Under the pieces are notes generated by a model. That model searched no databases, had not been told where the DNA came from, and worked only from the letters and a program-made list of their open reading frames with translations. This document shows positions 1-11,511 of a stretch of 64,000 nt of DNA, one piece after another; positions within the stretch are counted from its first letter, which is position 1; every line of letters starts with the position of its first letter. Source of the stretch: Gammaproteobacteria bacterium. Its GTDB lineage: Bacteria > Pseudomonadota > Gammaproteobacteria > Pseudomonadales > Azotimanducaceae. The stretch is taken from the NCBI GenBank assembly GCA_012960535.1, contig DUBB01000031.1, positions 72,606 to 136,605 on the forward strand, read 5' to 3'. The translations under genes were made by a program, and so were the position numbers.

Positions 1-831
1 GGCCAGGAAGAAATTGCTGAAGTTTACGCGGACCTGGAAATTCTGCCCCTTGACGGACTGGCCAATACGAAAATTGGTGGGCTCAAAGAACATATCGCAC
101 AATTAGTACAATTACCGCTGGTAAGCCAGCCTGGTGAAAAATTCATTTACTCGGTAAGCCTGGATGTCTTGGGGCGGGTATTGGAGCTAGTCACCATGAA
201 GCCGCTGGATCAAGTGCTCAAGGATGAGATATTCTCGCCCTTGGGTATGCACGACACCCTGTTTCGAATACCCGCCGATAAAATCAATCGCCTTGCCAGT
301 ATGTATGAACCCAGAGTAGCGACTTACCCTATTCCCGGCATCTACAAGCGCTTTCAGCAATACAAGGCATTGCCGAAGAACCAGAGAAATTTTGGCTTGA
401 GTGATCAGACCTACTTGAGTGGCGGAGCCGGACTGATCTCTACTGCCAACGACTATGCAAAATTCCTCAGTTTACTCGCCAATGATTTCCGGATGGGCAG
501 TGATGGGCTGTTCATTACCCCGGGCCTGGGACAGAAGATGTTCATCAATCAGCTACCCGAAGCCCTGGGGGATGAAGGCCTGACCTATAACTTTGGACCT
601 GCTTCAAAGCCAGAAGGATTCAGTTATGGACTGGGTATTCGAGTAAAACCGGGGGGTGATATTAAGGATCCATTAACTTACGATTACTATCACTGGGCAG
701 GTGCGGCAAACACAGGCTTCTGGCTGGATCGGAATAATTCCATCTATGGGGTTTTTATGACCCAGCATATACCCATCCAATACAATCAGGTGCCTGAACT
801 GGTCAAAATATCACGCGGGCTAGCGCCCTAA
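1..831 (+). CDS. Serine hydrolase, beta-lactamase/EstB family (5' end outside window)
   Basis: The reading frame is open from the first base, so the start codon and the Ser-x-x-Lys nucleophile box lie upstream of the window. What remains is the C-terminal part of a class C beta-lactamase-like fold. It has a [11 protein letters not shown] segment, the usual place of the second catalytic tyrosine box, and a [12 protein letters not shown] segment in the position of the KTG-like third box. This family contains esterases, D-amino peptidases and dimer hydrolases as well as true beta-lactamases, so the substrate cannot be named. An in-frame ATG at 187 and a GTG at 169 are internal and not likely starts. 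It ends 25 bases before the histidine kinase gene on the same strand and may share its transcript. Confidence 0.85.
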   Translation, partial: GQEEIAEVYADLEILPLDGLANTKIGGLKEHIAQLVQLPLVSQPGEKFIYSVSLDVLGRVLELVTMKPLDQVLKDEIFSPLGMHDTLFRIPADKINRLASMYEPRVATYPIPGIYKRFQQYKALPKNQRNFGLSDQTYLSGGAGLISTANDYAKFLSLLANDFRMGSDGLFITPGLGQKMFINQLPEALGDEGLTYNFGPASKPEGFSYGLGIRVKPGGDIKDPLTYDYYHWAGAANTGFWLDRNNSIYGVFMTQHIPIQYNQVPELVKISRGLAP

Positions 832-856
832 TGCAAGTATAGAAGGGAGTGCGTCA

Positions 857-3800
857 ATGCAAATCAGGACCATCCTTTTAGCACTATCCATAGCGGGCAC
901 CGTCGGCAGCGCTATTTCAGTGTGGTACGTCAGCTCGTTAAAGGAAGATGCCCAGCAGAAAGCCGAAATCGACCTGCGCTGGAGCATTTATTCTGATGCC
1001 TGGAACCGGATTGAAGCAACTGAAATCACTAATTTTACGGCTTATAACAATGAGGGTGAGCGCAAAGGTTTCTGGCTGCAGGAGAATGCGGAGCCACTCA
1101 ATTTCAAGGTGGGCCAGAACCGAAGCAATTACTTTACCGACTACAGTGGCGCCAGTGAGGGCGAGATTGCCAATCCCATGCTGACCGCTCTGATTAATGG
1201 TAAAAAGGTCAGTGATGCTAATCGCTACCTGCGGAGCTTTTTTGGCCCTGCCCTGCAACGGCAGCACCTGCTGTTCTACTCAATCATTGATGCCGAGAGC
1301 CTTGAACAGATCACCTGCAAAAAATCCATTTTTTCACGACGTTACAGCCCCTGTTCTTCGATCTATGAAACCACATTTCTGGATAAGGGCTCACGTTTTC
1401 AGCTCTATGAAACCCTGGCAACAACCGGCCAGAGCTGGACAGGGTATATGGTTCATTCCACGCCTGAAGAAGAGCATGCCAGTTTGGTTTCAGCCTTCCC
1501 TATTAATATCAATCAACAAACCAAGGTCATCGTCGTTCTAGGTAAATCACTTCCCAGGATCATCAGCAACTTCCAAAGGGAGATAAACGTCGATACTACA
1601 GTGGTTAACCTGGCTCGCCAGCCTGATCAATACCAGGATGCGGCAGAAGCCGATATTGTCCGCTTTGGTGAGGGCCTTGCTGTTAGCAGGCAGGTAATCA
1701 TAGAAGGTCAAGGTGTAGCGCTGATGTCCATTGCATTGAACGACCAACCTACGGACAGCCACAATATGGCAGTCGTTCTTAAGCGCGATGTGTCCGAATT
1801 GCTTGCCACAGAGAGTCGTTTTAATCGAACCATGATTTATGCGACCTTTGGCGCAGTTCTATTCATTGTCCTTATTCTTCTGCTGGTACAACGATCCATT
1901 TTCTCTGGCTTGCAATACGCTATTTCAGTATTGCAACAGTTGACCGATGGTGTTGTCGTAGACAATATATCCCGCCCCAAAGCTCTGATTTCAAGTCCTC
2001 GAGATGAGGTAGGCCAATTGATAAAAGCGCTGGGTAAATACAAGGCTAAGCTCGATGAACTAGCCGCCCTTAGATCGCAACAGCGTAAAAACAGACTTGA
2101 ACGCGACAAGCTTATTATCAGCAAGGTACGGACGCTGGCCAGCCAGCTGGAAGGCGATGCCAAAGAACTGTTGCTGGGTGATATCGTCAGAATGGAAAAG
2201 ATGGGCGAAGAAATTGAGCAAAGTATTGCGCAAGGCGATAGTAAACAACGTCAAGAGGCAGAAGAGGAGTCCAATCAATCAATCGCCGTGGCTTTTGAAA
2301 GGATGTCCGACCAGGTCAGCGCCTTGATCGAAGCCCGAACTTCAGAAATGGAGCTTGCCCGTGATGAAGCTCGCGAAGCCAATCTGGCGAAAAGCAAGTT
2401 TCTGGCCAATATGAGTCATGAACTGCGAACACCCCTTAATGCGATTATTGGCTACAGTGAACTACTGCTTGAAGAAGCAGAGGACGAAGGCATAGAGTCC
2501 ATGGCGCAGGATCTAACCCGAATTACCGATTCCGGTACTCACCTCCTGGGACTGATAAACGATATTCTCGATTTATCCAAAATTGAAGCTGGCCGGCTGG
2601 AACTCTTTATTTCAGAGTTTTCTGTTCACAAAGTCATCGATATCCTGCGGACCGTAGCAAAACCCTTGGCCGATAAAAACCAGATCGAGGTTGAATTTCA
2701 AATTCCCGAAGAGATTGGTGCCATGGAGTCCGACGAAACCAGGCTGCGCCAAAGCCTGCTGAACCTGCTCAGCAATGCCTGCAAATTTACCGAACAAGGT
2801 AGCGTCACACTGACCGCGCGGCCCTACCAAGATGCAGGGGAAAACTGGCTGGAATTCGCAGTTTCAGATACTGGAATTGGCATGAGCGAAGCGCAGATGG
2901 CAAAGATCTTTGACGATTTCACTCAAGCCGAAGCGGGAACCACGGCCAAGTTTGGCGGAACAGGGTTGGGGCTTTCGATCACAAAACAACTGATCGAGAT
3001 GATGGGAGGACGCCTGCAGGTGACCAGTATTGAAGGCTCAGGATCGACCTTTACCATCCAGGTGCCTCGCATAGCCAAATCCAACAACACTGAAGAGAAC
3101 GCGCTGCTGATGGAAATAGAGGAAACCATGGTTTCCAAATCAGATGCTGAGCTAACCATCCTAGTGATAGACGACGATGCTTTGGCCCATGACCTGGTCA
3201 AACGAAAGCTAGCAGGAGAAGACTACCATATTATCTCTGCCCTCAATGGAGAGCAGGGTATTGCAAGGGCCAAAGAATTAAAACCAGATCTCATTTTGCT
3301 CGATATTCTAATGCCCGGTAAGGATGGCTGGACAGTGTTAGCCGAACTACGCGATGACGAGCAACTTGCAGATATCCCTATTATCGTCATTAGCATGCTG
3401 GACGATGATCAATCGGCAACGGCCCTGGGCGCCAAGGCCTACATGACCAAACCGGTGGATCGTGACAAGTTAGTGGCCAATATTCAGGAGATTTTTGATG
3501 GTACAGCTGAAGGAAAACGAGCGCTGGTGGTTGATGATGATGTCCAGGCCCGTGATATAGCCAACAGGCTGTTAACCGGGCAGGGCTTCGAGGTTGAAAC
3601 TGCGGAGAACGGAGCCATCGCGTTTTCTAAAATTCAGGACGGCTTCGATCTAGTTATATTAGACCTGTCCATGCCGGTAATGGACGGCTTTGAGTTTTTA
3701 GCACGGTTAGAGGATTTAGAGCTAACATCACCACCGCACATCATCGTCTACTCAGCAATGCATCTTGATGAAACCATGCGGAATCGTTTGTCTGGTGCCT

Positions 3801-3898
3801 GCTTCCAGGTTATCAATAAAAATGAGGTCGCATCGCAGTCAACCCTGCAAAATACAATCAAACTAGCGCTCAAAAGAAGACTTAGTCCGGATGATTAA
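857..3898 (+). CDS. Hybrid sensor histidine kinase with two receiver domains
   Basis: A membrane-bound sensor kinase of 1013 residues. An N-terminal membrane segment (about 5-25) is followed by a roughly 300-residue probable periplasmic sensor region with a close cysteine pair in the middle. A second membrane segment lies near 326-347, then a HAMP-like linker and coiled coil. The HisKA box [10 protein letters not shown] carries the phospho-acceptor His521. The ATPase domain shows the N box (Asn640 in LSNACKFT), DTGIGM and GGTGLGLSI. Two C-terminal receiver domains have phospho-acceptor Asp816 (LLDILMP) and Asp936 (LDLSMP), each with its conserved lysine. An AAGGGAG ribosome-binding site precedes the ATG. 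Its last 8 bases overlap the next gene, an ion channel, so the two are probably translated together. The ligand of the sensor region is unknown and I do not recognise its fold. Confidence 0.93.
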   Translation: MQIRTILLALSIAGTVGSAISVWYVSSLKEDAQQKAEIDLRWSIYSDAWNRIEATEITNFTAYNNEGERKGFWLQENAEPLNFKVGQNRSNYFTDYSGASEGEIANPMLTALINGKKVSDANRYLRSFFGPALQRQHLLFYSIIDAESLEQITCKKSIFSRRYSPCSSIYETTFLDKGSRFQLYETLATTGQSWTGYMVHSTPEEEHASLVSAFPININQQTKVIVVLGKSLPRIISNFQREINVDTTVVNLARQPDQYQDAAEADIVRFGEGLAVSRQVIIEGQGVALMSIALNDQPTDSHNMAVVLKRDVSELLATESRFNRTMIYATFGAVLFIVLILLLVQRSIFSGLQYAISVLQQLTDGVVVDNISRPKALISSPRDEVGQLIKALGKYKAKLDELAALRSQQRKNRLERDKLIISKVRTLASQLEGDAKELLLGDIVRMEKMGEEIEQSIAQGDSKQRQEAEEESNQSIAVAFERMSDQVSALIEARTSEMELARDEAREANLAKSKFLANMSHELRTPLNAIIGYSELLLEEAEDEGIESMAQDLTRITDSGTHLLGLINDILDLSKIEAGRLELFISEFSVHKVIDILRTVAKPLADKNQIEVEFQIPEEIGAMESDETRLRQSLLNLLSNACKFTEQGSVTLTARPYQDAGENWLEFAVSDTGIGMSEAQMAKIFDDFTQAEAGTTAKFGGTGLGLSITKQLIEMMGGRLQVTSIEGSGSTFTIQVPRIAKSNNTEENALLMEIEETMVSKSDAELTILVIDDDALAHDLVKRKLAGEDYHIISALNGEQGIARAKELKPDLILLDILMPGKDGWTVLAELRDDEQLADIPIIVISMLDDDQSATALGAKAYMTKPVDRDKLVANIQEIFDGTAEGKRALVVDDDVQARDIANRLLTGQGFEVETAENGAIAFSKIQDGFDLVILDLSMPVMDGFEFLARLEDLELTSPPHIIVYSAMHLDETMRNRLSGACFQVINKNEVASQSTLQNTIKLALKRRLSPDD

Positions 3899-5825
3899 GC
3901 GACTGAGCTATTACCTGTTTCTTTGGTCGACTACAAGTCGACTATTCCCTTATGCGCTTATCCTGATTGTTGCCTTTGCCGTCACTGTTATCGGCATGTC
4001 CGCCTATTTCTTTGGCCTATTTTCAGCACAGGCACTGGAAGCAGAGGGAATAGACAATAACCTGGGCGGCGGTGTGATCGATTCCTTCTGGTGGTCTTTG
4101 AAGCATATCCTCGACCCAGGCTCCATTTCAGAAAATTATGGCGCGCCAATGGGGGTGATACTGTTTGCCCTATTTAATTCTGTCATGGGCATGATTATCA
4201 CCGGTGCCTTGATCGGATTTATAATCAACGCCATTCAATCTGCTATGGAAAATGCAAAAATGGGCTCAGGGTTTGTAAGAGAATCAGGCCACTACCTGGT
4301 CCTCGGCTGGAATAGAAAAGGGACTTCTATCCTGGAACTGCTGAGCAAATTTGGCAATATCGCCAGAGTGGTGGTGCTAACAGAGACCGATATAAGTGAG
4401 TTAAGAACTGATATTCGCAGAGGACCACGCGGAGTAAGAAATCTAAAACTTCTTCCGATGCAAGGTTCAATCTGGGTGAACAGTGAATTAAGGCGAGTCG
4501 CTGCAGCCAATGCTTCGCATATCATACTGCTAGCTGAAACGAATTCTGGCACTTCAGCAGATTTAACCACCATCAAAACACTAACATTGCTGAATACGCC
4601 TACATACCAGAAAAATAGTGGCCACAGAGTTAAGATCGTCGCTGAAATCGTCAATAAGGAGAATACCAGCATCGCTGCAATTGCATCGAAGCACCTGCAC
4701 CCAATTGTCTCAAGCTCAGATTTTGTCAGTAAAACCATGGTGCAATGCGCTAGATACCCTGGCTATGCGAATGTTTACAGCGAACTGTTTGCCTCGGGGA
4801 AATATCGCATTGAAAACAAAAGTATTGCCAACCTTGAAGGAACCTTATTCGGTCAGTTAAGCGGTACCTTTAACAATGGGATTATCATTGGTATCAGTTG
4901 GATGGAAGCAAAACCCGATCAAAAACCCCGGCGAGTAAGTGTGCTAAACCCAGAACCGGATTACGATCTTTCTGATGAAGACCAGCTAACTGTTCTGGTA
5001 CGACTAGATGAAGAACTCAATTTTGTCAGTGACCAAATCCTAGAACTACCCCAGGCCTATCGCCAACAGGAAATTGTAAGACCGAACGTCTTAAAAGTAC
5101 TCATTCTGGGTTGTAATGTGAATCTGGGGCTCATCGTAACCGAAGTGACGCAACATGCAGCGACCAATATTGAAGTTATGGTTGCCTGTGCAAATGCAGA
5201 AGAAGAGGAAGCTCTGATTAGGCAGCGTTATGAAAATGTATTTTCAGAACATCTGGACTTACGCTTCGAGGAATTCGACCTTGCTGAATCCTGGAGTCTG
5301 GAAGAGTCCGACCCCTGGCACTATGATGTGATCTTTATAGTAGCCGATGAATCCGACGGTACCATCGATGCCGACAGTAAAACTATAATGCTGCTGCTTT
5401 TACTGGGAGAACTACGCGACAAAAAACCAAGCCATACATTTCCACCCGTTGTGGCAGAGCTTCTGCACTCTGAATCAAAAGAACTCTGTGAGGGCACACC
5501 GTTAACCGACGCCGTTGATAGTACGGAAATCATCAGCGTCCAGCTCGCACAACTCGTTAGAGAACCCTTCCTTGAAACGCTCTACAAAGAACTGCTTAAC
5601 GCCGGAGGCATAGAAATTGGCTTAAGACCCGTTACACTTTTTGTTAAGGCTAACGAAAATGTTACTATGAGTGAGGTTAATCGTCAGGCGCTAAGCGCAA
5701 ACGAAATACCGCTCGGATACCAGCGAGAGAATGAAGAAGTGATTATTGATCCTGCCAAAAATGAACCTATCGTATTTGGAGAAAATGATCAGATCATTGT
5801 TCTGGCCCAGCAACTGTATACATAG
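3891..5825 (+). CDS. CASTOR/POLLUX (DMI1)-type ion channel with RCK domains
   Basis: A 644-residue membrane protein. Two membrane segments (about 21-44 and 86-114) flank a pore region with [13 protein letters not shown]; the Asp-Pro-Gly at 75-77 matches bacterial homologues of the plant CASTOR/POLLUX cation channels. The long cytosolic part begins with [12 protein letters not shown] (133-144), a Rossmann-like nucleotide-binding loop of the first RCK-type domain. A second such unit starts near 400 ([13 protein letters not shown]). Plant members conduct cations across the nuclear envelope; bacterial ones are little studied. The gene starts inside the kinase gene (8-base overlap) and is followed 24 bases later by a response regulator. 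This suggests, but does not prove, that channel activity and the phosphorelay are linked. The start is the first ATG in frame at the overlap. Confidence 0.85.
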   Translation: MIKRLSYYLFLWSTTSRLFPYALILIVAFAVTVIGMSAYFFGLFSAQALEAEGIDNNLGGGVIDSFWWSLKHILDPGSISENYGAPMGVILFALFNSVMGMIITGALIGFIINAIQSAMENAKMGSGFVRESGHYLVLGWNRKGTSILELLSKFGNIARVVVLTETDISELRTDIRRGPRGVRNLKLLPMQGSIWVNSELRRVAAANASHIILLAETNSGTSADLTTIKTLTLLNTPTYQKNSGHRVKIVAEIVNKENTSIAAIASKHLHPIVSSSDFVSKTMVQCARYPGYANVYSELFASGKYRIENKSIANLEGTLFGQLSGTFNNGIIIGISWMEAKPDQKPRRVSVLNPEPDYDLSDEDQLTVLVRLDEELNFVSDQILELPQAYRQQEIVRPNVLKVLILGCNVNLGLIVTEVTQHAATNIEVMVACANAEEEEALIRQRYENVFSEHLDLRFEEFDLAESWSLEESDPWHYDVIFIVADESDGTIDADSKTIMLLLLLGELRDKKPSHTFPPVVAELLHSESKELCEGTPLTDAVDSTEIISVQLAQLVREPFLETLYKELLNAGGIEIGLRPVTLFVKANENVTMSEVNRQALSANEIPLGYQRENEEVIIDPAKNEPIVFGENDQIIVLAQQLYT

Positions 5826-5849
5826 CAGAGACAATTAGGAGTAAGACTT

Positions 5850-6218
5850 GTGAGTAAAAAGATCCTTATCGTAGAAGACAACGAAATGAATCGGGATATG
5901 TTGTCTCGGCGGCTGGCACGAAAAGGATACGAGGTGATTTTGGCCGAAGATGGTGCTGCTGGTCTTGATATGATGGAAAACGAGCAACCGGATTTAGTAT
6001 TAATGGATATGGGCCTACCGGTAATGGATGGCTGGACTGCGACTGCCAAGGCCAAAGCAAACCCCAACCTGGCAACGATTCCTGTCATAGCCCTGACTGC
6101 TCATGCACTCGAAGAAGATCGCATCAGAGCGATGGAAGCCGGTGCTGATGATTTTGATACTAAACCTGTGAACCTGGCCGGGTTGCTCATAAAAATGGAA
6201 GCACTATTACCCAGTTAA
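5850..6218 (+). CDS. Single-domain response regulator (CheY-like)
   Basis: A 122-residue receiver domain with no output domain. The acidic pocket (Glu9-Asp10), phospho-acceptor Asp53 in LVLMDMGLP, switch Thr83 and Lys105 (DTKPVN) are all present, so it should be phosphorylatable. The start codon is GTG at 5850, with TTAGGAG a few bases upstream; no ATG gives a complete domain. It is the last gene of the kinase-channel operon. Lacking a DNA-binding part, it probably works by protein contact. It could be a phospho-shuttle from the hybrid kinase or a regulator binding the channel's cytosolic domains (inference). Confidence 0.92.
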   Translation: MSKKILIVEDNEMNRDMLSRRLARKGYEVILAEDGAAGLDMMENEQPDLVLMDMGLPVMDGWTATAKAKANPNLATIPVIALTAHALEEDRIRAMEAGADDFDTKPVNLAGLLIKMEALLPS

Positions 6219-6315
6219 TTGGTCGATCAGTCAATCATCTAAAGCCACTTGCTGGGCGTAATCCAGAACGCAGGGGTCGCTGACCCCGATGAAAGGCGAT
6301 TACCCGTCCTGCTCT

Positions 6316-7014
6316 TCAAGCCTGGCTTAAGACAATACGTGCGTCAACGGCAACAGCGCCATCGGCGTATACGAATACAGGATTCATATCGAGTTCCTGA
6401 ATTTCAGGGTGTTGTTCGATAAATACACCAACATTAAGGATTAACTTACAAATTGCTGCTTTGTCCACCGCTGTCTGACCGCGCACACCATCGAGTATCG
6501 CCCGGCCCTTTATGTCATTCACCATCTGCTGGGCATCTCGCTCGGTCAGTGGCAGGACTCGAAATGAGACATCCTTTAATAACTCAACGAAAATTCCACC
6601 CAGGCCAAACATCATCACCGGCCCAAACTGCGGGTCTCTAACCATGCCAACGATGATTTCGGTGCCCTCTACCGCCATACCCTGAACTGCTACACCGGTA
6701 ATAACCGCATCAGGCACGGCTTGCCTTGAATTAGCCAATATCGCCTCATACGCCTCGCCGACTGCCTCAGCATTTGCCAGGCCGACCTTAACACCGCCCA
6801 CATCGCTTTTATGGGATATGTCGGCAGACACCACCTTGACAACCACTGGATAGCCGATTTCGCCGGCCAGGCGCTTCGCCTGGTCTGCTGTGGTCGCCAG
6901 TAAGGTCTCCACCACGGGAACCCCCGCCTGTGACAGTAACTGTTTGGCTTCGACCTCATTGAGCAGGTCACGACCCTCAGCACGGGCCTGGTGTAGTACA
7001 GATTCAAAATTCAT
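6316..7014 (-). CDS. ADP-forming acyl/acetyl-CoA synthetase, beta (ATP-grasp) subunit
   Basis: A 232-residue ATP-grasp protein, the size of stand-alone beta subunits of NDP-forming acetyl-CoA synthetases. It starts with the helical lead-in LNEVEAKQLLSQAGVPV. It then has the nucleotide-binding YPVVVKVVSADISHKSDVGGVKVG and the downstream metal/nucleotide residues in LDMNPVFV. With the alpha subunit it would convert acyl-CoA + ADP + phosphate to acid + CoA + ATP, or the reverse. It lies 23 bases downstream of the alpha gene on the same strand, so the two form a transcription unit. The substrate could be acetate, propionate or a branched or aromatic acid; nearness to the propionyl-CoA genes makes a short acyl group plausible. 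Confidence 0.88.
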   Translation of the reverse strand: MNFESVLHQARAEGRDLLNEVEAKQLLSQAGVPVVETLLATTADQAKRLAGEIGYPVVVKVVSADISHKSDVGGVKVGLANAEAVGEAYEAILANSRQAVPDAVITGVAVQGMAVEGTEIIVGMVRDPQFGPVMMFGLGGIFVELLKDVSFRVLPLTERDAQQMVNDIKGRAILDGVRGQTAVDKAAICKLILNVGVFIEQHPEIQELDMNPVFVYADGAVAVDARIVLSQA

Positions 7015-7037
7015 AATTCAATCCTATCGAAACCTGA

Positions 7038-8519
7038 CTAGGATAAGTCCGGCAGGCCTTGCCGATATTCACGCCATTCGAGCAACTGATTTACCGTTCG
7101 AGCGGCTCTTGAAACACTGGGAAAGCTGGCAATACCTTGCCGGTAAGTCGCCTCCAGGAAATCATCGGGGTCGACGCCCATCATGCGAGCCATGCCGCCA
7201 CCTCGTATAACACCGATAACCGGTGTTCCTGTATCATCCTGCAAGTGCTTCATCTGGCCCGCGATCAGGTTTGTAACCTTTTTCGCTTCGCTTTGGGAAT
7301 CCGAAGATGAGTTTTTATCCTTGCCGTTTGGCGATTGCCATCGAGACCGATCAATCAGCGGCGACATAAACACCATATCCATACCTTCAGCGGTGGCAAT
7401 TAATCGCAGCATATCATCCAAATATTCTGATGGAGGGAAGGCGTCTATGGGATTATTCACACTGCTACCGGCTACCGGGATATATTCGCGCATCTCATCA
7501 ACAGCACTTTGCGGCATACGGGGTACGGTCAATCCCTCACGATCAATGGCATCTGCCGAAAGTACCGCAAAACCACCGCCACCACCGGCAAACAAGGCAA
7601 CGCCTCGACCACTGACCTGGCGGATATTGGTCGAAACCGCGACGATAAGATCCTGGAGTTCATCCATGGTCTCAGCTCGTAATGCACCTGTCTGACGACA
7701 GACTGCATCAAATATTTCAATTGAACCTGCTAAGGAGCCAGTATGGGAATGCGCCGCCTGTGAGCCGGAACGGGTGCGTCCTCCCTTAAGCACGATAACT
7801 GGCTTAACTCGAGCGCAACGCTGCAGAGCTTCAAAAAATTTCCGACCATCCTGAACACCTTCGATATATGCCGCCACAACTGCGGACTCTTCGTCCTGAG
7901 CAGCATAGTCCAGGAAGTCATGGGCACGTAGATCAGCGCCATTACCATAGGACACGACCTTGGAAAATCGAACACCTCGATTAGTCAGGTCGCGAACCAC
8001 CTCACCCGCATTGGCCCCCGACTGGGACAGCAGGAAAACATTACCGGACTCCATGGGGAACCCGCCCATGAATGCCAGTTTGCTGCCTGGCACATACAGC
8101 CCCATGCAATTAGGGCCAATTGCCCTGATCCCCGCATCGCGAAGTTTTTCGATCATCTGCCGTTCAACGACGGCCATTTCCTGATCACCGGTTTCAGAAA
8201 AACCAGCAGTGAAAAAATGAATCGAACGCACCTTCTTGGCGATACACTGATCAACCAGTTCAGGTACAAATCCGGCAGGCACCTGGGATATGACATGATC
8301 AACCGGATCAGGCGTATCCATCAGGGTCGGGTAGCAGCGAGCGCCGTTGATCTCATTTACCTTGGGATTGACCGGGTACAGTCCACCACGGTCGGCAAAC
8401 CCTGCCTCAAGAAGGGAAGCATAAAAGCTACCCATTCCAGTGGGATTCGGGTTAGAAGAAACACCAACTACGGCAACAGCACGAGGATGAAATACTGGAT
8501 CCAGCGAGTGGACTGACAC
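7038..8519 (-). CDS. ADP-forming acyl/acetyl-CoA synthetase, alpha subunit
   Basis: A 493-residue protein with an N-terminal CoA-binding Rossmann domain (FHPRAVAVVGVSSNPNPTGMG) followed by two succinyl-CoA-ligase-like flavodoxin folds. The phospho-histidine motif is visible as HSHTGSLAGS, the expected form for the alpha part of NDP-forming acetyl-CoA synthetases. Fused enzymes of this family carry the ATP-grasp part in the same chain; here it is the separate downstream gene. About 20 residues near the C-terminal third (KDKNSSSDSQSEAKK region) look like a hydrophilic insertion. The gene diverges from methylmalonyl-CoA mutase, with about 420 bases between the two starts. Confidence 0.88.
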   Translation of the reverse strand: MSVHSLDPVFHPRAVAVVGVSSNPNPTGMGSFYASLLEAGFADRGGLYPVNPKVNEINGARCYPTLMDTPDPVDHVISQVPAGFVPELVDQCIAKKVRSIHFFTAGFSETGDQEMAVVERQMIEKLRDAGIRAIGPNCMGLYVPGSKLAFMGGFPMESGNVFLLSQSGANAGEVVRDLTNRGVRFSKVVSYGNGADLRAHDFLDYAAQDEESAVVAAYIEGVQDGRKFFEALQRCARVKPVIVLKGGRTRSGSQAAHSHTGSLAGSIEIFDAVCRQTGALRAETMDELQDLIVAVSTNIRQVSGRGVALFAGGGGGFAVLSADAIDREGLTVPRMPQSAVDEMREYIPVAGSSVNNPIDAFPPSEYLDDMLRLIATAEGMDMVFMSPLIDRSRWQSPNGKDKNSSSDSQSEAKKVTNLIAGQMKHLQDDTGTPVIGVIRGGGMARMMGVDPDDFLEATYRQGIASFPSVSRAARTVNQLLEWREYRQGLPDLS

Positions 8520-8937
8520 GCCAACTTACTCCAAAACAACAACATTGTTAAGAAGCGGTAGGATACATCATCTCGATGTCAAGGTGTTAATCCCATCTTA
8601 ATAACCCTTGGATAACCTGCCACGACGATGCGCTATGATCTGGATAGCTCCGATATATCAGCCATTCTACCAATGACAGACAGACCCATGGGCAAGCCAA
8701 TTCAAAGAGGCCAGTGGCTTTTCCTCAACGGTGCGCTCTGAAACCACCGAATACATTCGCAGCAACCCCGTTATGTGGCCGTGGTTTTGGCTTCAGACCC
8801 GTGTACTCATAATCTCAAGACATCAACTTAAAGGGCTTATTGACAACGCGCTAAGACAACAAGCTCAGCTGGCAGCAACATGGTCAGAAGACCGAGCAAA
8901 AGCTACAATAGGAAACAGTTCCACAAGAGACTGAATT
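8520..8937. other. Intergenic region between divergent acyl-CoA synthetase and mutase genes
   Basis: About 420 bases separating two divergently read genes, so promoters for both should lie here. I could not fix a convincing -35/-10 pair with correct spacing. A GTG-started frame of 67 codons at 8731-8934 ends just before the mutase start, but it has no good ribosome-binding site and no recognisable protein character, so I do not call it a gene. Confidence 0.4.
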
Positions 8938-11076
8938 ATGGCAGACAATGCGTATCGAAAATGGCAGGAGCGGGCTGAAAAAGAACTCCGTGGCAAACCG
9001 TTAGAGGATCTCACCTGGGTGAGCCCGGAGGGCATAGCGATCAAGCCGCTCTACACTGAGGCTGATCTGGAGGACATTGCACACCTCTCATCGTTTCCTG
9101 GTGATGCGCCCTTTGTCCGGGGCCCGCGGTCGACCATGTACGCCAACAGGCCCTGGACCATCCGCCAGTATGCAGGCTTCTCCACGGCCGAGGAATCTAA
9201 CGCTTTCTACCGTCAGAACCTGGCTGCCGGACAAAAAGGACTGTCTGTTGCTTTTGACCTGGCTACCCATCGCGGTTTTGATTCAGATCATCCCAGGGTT
9301 TTGGGTGACGTCGGTATGGCAGGGGTCGCAATCGATTCGGTTGAGGATATGAAAATTCTGTTCGGTGGCATTCCCCTGGACGAAATGTCCGTCTCAATGA
9401 CCATGAACGGCGCTGTCCTACCCGTTCTGGCAGGCTACGTGGTCGCTGCAGAAGAGCAAAATGTGGCGCAGAAAGATCTTTCGGGCACGATCCAGAACGA
9501 TATTCTCAAAGAGTTTATGGTGCGCAATACCTTCATTTACCCACCGCAAAGCAGTATGCGCATCGTCGCCGATATCATTGGCTACACCGCTGAGCACATG
9601 CCCAGATTTAACTCAATTTCTATCTCCGGCTATCACATGCAGGAAGCGGGTGCGAATGCAGTTCAGGAAGTCGCCTTTACCCTGGCAGATGGGATCGAGT
9701 ATGTCCGCGCCGCATTAGCAACCGGTCAAGAAATTGACAAGTTTGCACCACGATTGTCTTTCTTTTTCTGCGTTGGCATGAATTTTTTTATGGAGATCGC
9801 CAAACTGCGCGCTGCACGCATTCTGTGGCACGAACTCATGAGCCAGTTTAACCCGCAAAATCCTGCATCACTGATGCTGCGGACACACTGCCAGACATCT
9901 GGCGTCTCACTGCAGGAACAGGACCCCTACAACAACGTCGTGCGAACCACTATCGAAGCAATGGCGGCAGTATTGGGGGGCACCCAAAGCCTGCATACTA
10001 ACGCATTAGATGAAGCCATTGCCCTGCCTACTCCTTTTGCAGCGAGAATTGCCCGTAACACTCAAATCATAATGGCCGAAGAAAGTCAGATTACCCGCTC
10101 AATTGATCCATTAGGTGGCAGCTATTACATCGAAAGCCTCACTGACTCCATCGTGCAACATGCCCGTAAACTGATAAACGAGGTTGAGGGTATGGGCGGT
10201 ATGACCAAGGCTGTGGTTTCAGGCATGCCCAAACAACGTATTGAAGAAGCCGCTGCGCAGCGTCAGGCTCGTATCGAGCGAGGCGAAGACGTTATTGTTG
10301 GCGTTAATAAATACCAGCCCGAATCTGAAGACAGTGAGTTAGATGTGCTGGCTGTGGACAACGCAAAAGTACGTGAAGCACAGCTGCAAAGGTTAAGCGA
10401 GGTTCGTGCCAGTCGGGATGATACCAAGGTACAGGCGTCTATGGATGCTCTGACCCGAGCGGCCAGAGAAAATTCTGGTAACCTGCTGGCACTGGCCATT
10501 GACGCCACTCGAAATCGTGTCACCGTCGGTGAACTGTCCTACGCCCTGGAAAAGGTTTATAGCCGTCACGAACCGGTCACTAAAATGACGCCAGGGGTAT
10601 ACGCCGAAAGCTATGGCGATGACCCCGCCTTTAACAAAGTGCGCGATGAGATCAAGGTATTTACCGATATCGAAGGTCATGCCCCGAGTATTTATGTAAC
10701 CAAGATGGGACAGGATGGTCACGATAGAGGCGCCAAGGTCATCTCCAATGCATTCGGTGATTTCGGTTTCGATGTCTCCATGGGATCCTTGTTTCAAACC
10801 CCTGAAGAAGCAGCCAAACAAGCAAAAGCCACCGGTGCCCAGGTGGTGGGCGTATCCACGCTAGCCGGGGGTCACAAGTCACTGGTGCCTGAACTGATCG
10901 AACATCTCAAGGCACAAGGCATGGAGGATGTTGTGGTGGTGACCGGCGGCGTTATTCCCAAGCAGGACTACCAGGCCCTTTATGATGCCGGAGTGAATGC
11001 GATCTTCGGGCCAGGCAGCAATATTCCCAACGCCGCAAGCCAGATTCTCAGGCTTATACCCGGAAAAAACAGATAA
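8938..11076 (+). CDS. scpA: Methylmalonyl-CoA mutase (adenosylcobalamin-dependent)
   Basis: Catalyses the reversible rearrangement of (R)-methylmalonyl-CoA to succinyl-CoA with coenzyme B12. The 712 residues match the full-length catalytic chain (large subunit or homodimer type). The N-terminal TIM-barrel substrate domain includes [20 protein letters not shown] and [20 protein letters not shown]. The C-terminal B12-binding domain has [13 protein letters not shown] with the cobalt-binding His595, plus [11 protein letters not shown] and VVTGGVIP. The ATG is preceded by a weak AAGAGA site. Methylmalonyl-CoA epimerase follows 21 bases later, and propionyl-CoA carboxylase lies convergently beyond it. 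No MeaB-type G-protein chaperone or separate small subunit is in the window. Confidence 0.97.
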   Translation: MADNAYRKWQERAEKELRGKPLEDLTWVSPEGIAIKPLYTEADLEDIAHLSSFPGDAPFVRGPRSTMYANRPWTIRQYAGFSTAEESNAFYRQNLAAGQKGLSVAFDLATHRGFDSDHPRVLGDVGMAGVAIDSVEDMKILFGGIPLDEMSVSMTMNGAVLPVLAGYVVAAEEQNVAQKDLSGTIQNDILKEFMVRNTFIYPPQSSMRIVADIIGYTAEHMPRFNSISISGYHMQEAGANAVQEVAFTLADGIEYVRAALATGQEIDKFAPRLSFFFCVGMNFFMEIAKLRAARILWHELMSQFNPQNPASLMLRTHCQTSGVSLQEQDPYNNVVRTTIEAMAAVLGGTQSLHTNALDEAIALPTPFAARIARNTQIIMAEESQITRSIDPLGGSYYIESLTDSIVQHARKLINEVEGMGGMTKAVVSGMPKQRIEEAAAQRQARIERGEDVIVGVNKYQPESEDSELDVLAVDNAKVREAQLQRLSEVRASRDDTKVQASMDALTRAARENSGNLLALAIDATRNRVTVGELSYALEKVYSRHEPVTKMTPGVYAESYGDDPAFNKVRDEIKVFTDIEGHAPSIYVTKMGQDGHDRGAKVISNAFGDFGFDVSMGSLFQTPEEAAKQAKATGAQVVGVSTLAGGHKSLVPELIEHLKAQGMEDVVVVTGGVIPKQDYQALYDAGVNAIFGPGSNIPNAASQILRLIPGKNR

Positions 11077-11097
11077 TCAGGTTAACAGGAGTCATCA

Positions 11098-11511
11098 ATG
11101 ATCGGACGATTGAATCACGTTGCCATTGTGGTGCCAGATCTGGCCGCTGCAGCAAATATGTACCGCACTTCACTGGGAGCCCAAGTCACCGAACAGTTGC
11201 CTTTGCCAGACCATGGAGTGACCACCGTATTTGTTGAATTACCAAACACCAAAATCGAACTCCTGCACCCCTTGGGTGAGGGCTCACCTATACAGAATTT
11301 TCTCGACAGCAATCCTAGCGGTGGTCTGCACCATGTCTGTTACGAGGTCGTGGACATCCACTCGGCGATAGCACACTTAGTGAAGGAAGGCGCTAGAGTA
11401 CTGGGTAATGGTCAGCCTAAGACAGGTGCCCATGGCCTGCCAGTGGTTTTCCTCCACCCCAAGGACTTCTGTGGCACGCTGGTGGAGCTTGAAGAGATTA
11501 AAGCGGCTTAA
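11098..11511 (+). CDS. mce: Methylmalonyl-CoA epimerase
   Basis: A 137-residue VOC-fold enzyme that interconverts (S)- and (R)-methylmalonyl-CoA, linking the carboxylase to the mutase. Metal ligands of the family are visible: His in LNHVAIVVPDL near the N-terminus, Glu in KIELLHPLG, His in GLHHVCYEV and Glu in LVELEEI at the C-terminus. Length is normal. A strong AGGAG lies 6-10 bases before the ATG, and the gene follows the mutase by 21 bases on the same strand, so they form an operon. Confidence 0.95.
   Translation: MIGRLNHVAIVVPDLAAAANMYRTSLGAQVTEQLPLPDHGVTTVFVELPNTKIELLHPLGEGSPIQNFLDSNPSGGLHHVCYEVVDIHSAIAHLVKEGARVLGNGQPKTGAHGLPVVFLHPKDFCGTLVELEEIKAA

Noticed and set aside
4292..4738. 148-residue antisense gene within the channel gene
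   Set aside because: Shadow frame with no ribosome-binding site; the sense strand is clearly coding.
6273..6287. Terminator between response regulator and acyl-CoA synthetase genes
   Set aside because: GGGGTC/GACCCC is only 6 bp with no T-run. It may still help end the convergent transcripts but is not strong enough to list.
8731..8934. Small 67-residue gene before methylmalonyl-CoA mutase
   Set aside because: GTG start without ribosome-binding site, no recognisable motif, and it fills the promoter region of the mutase.
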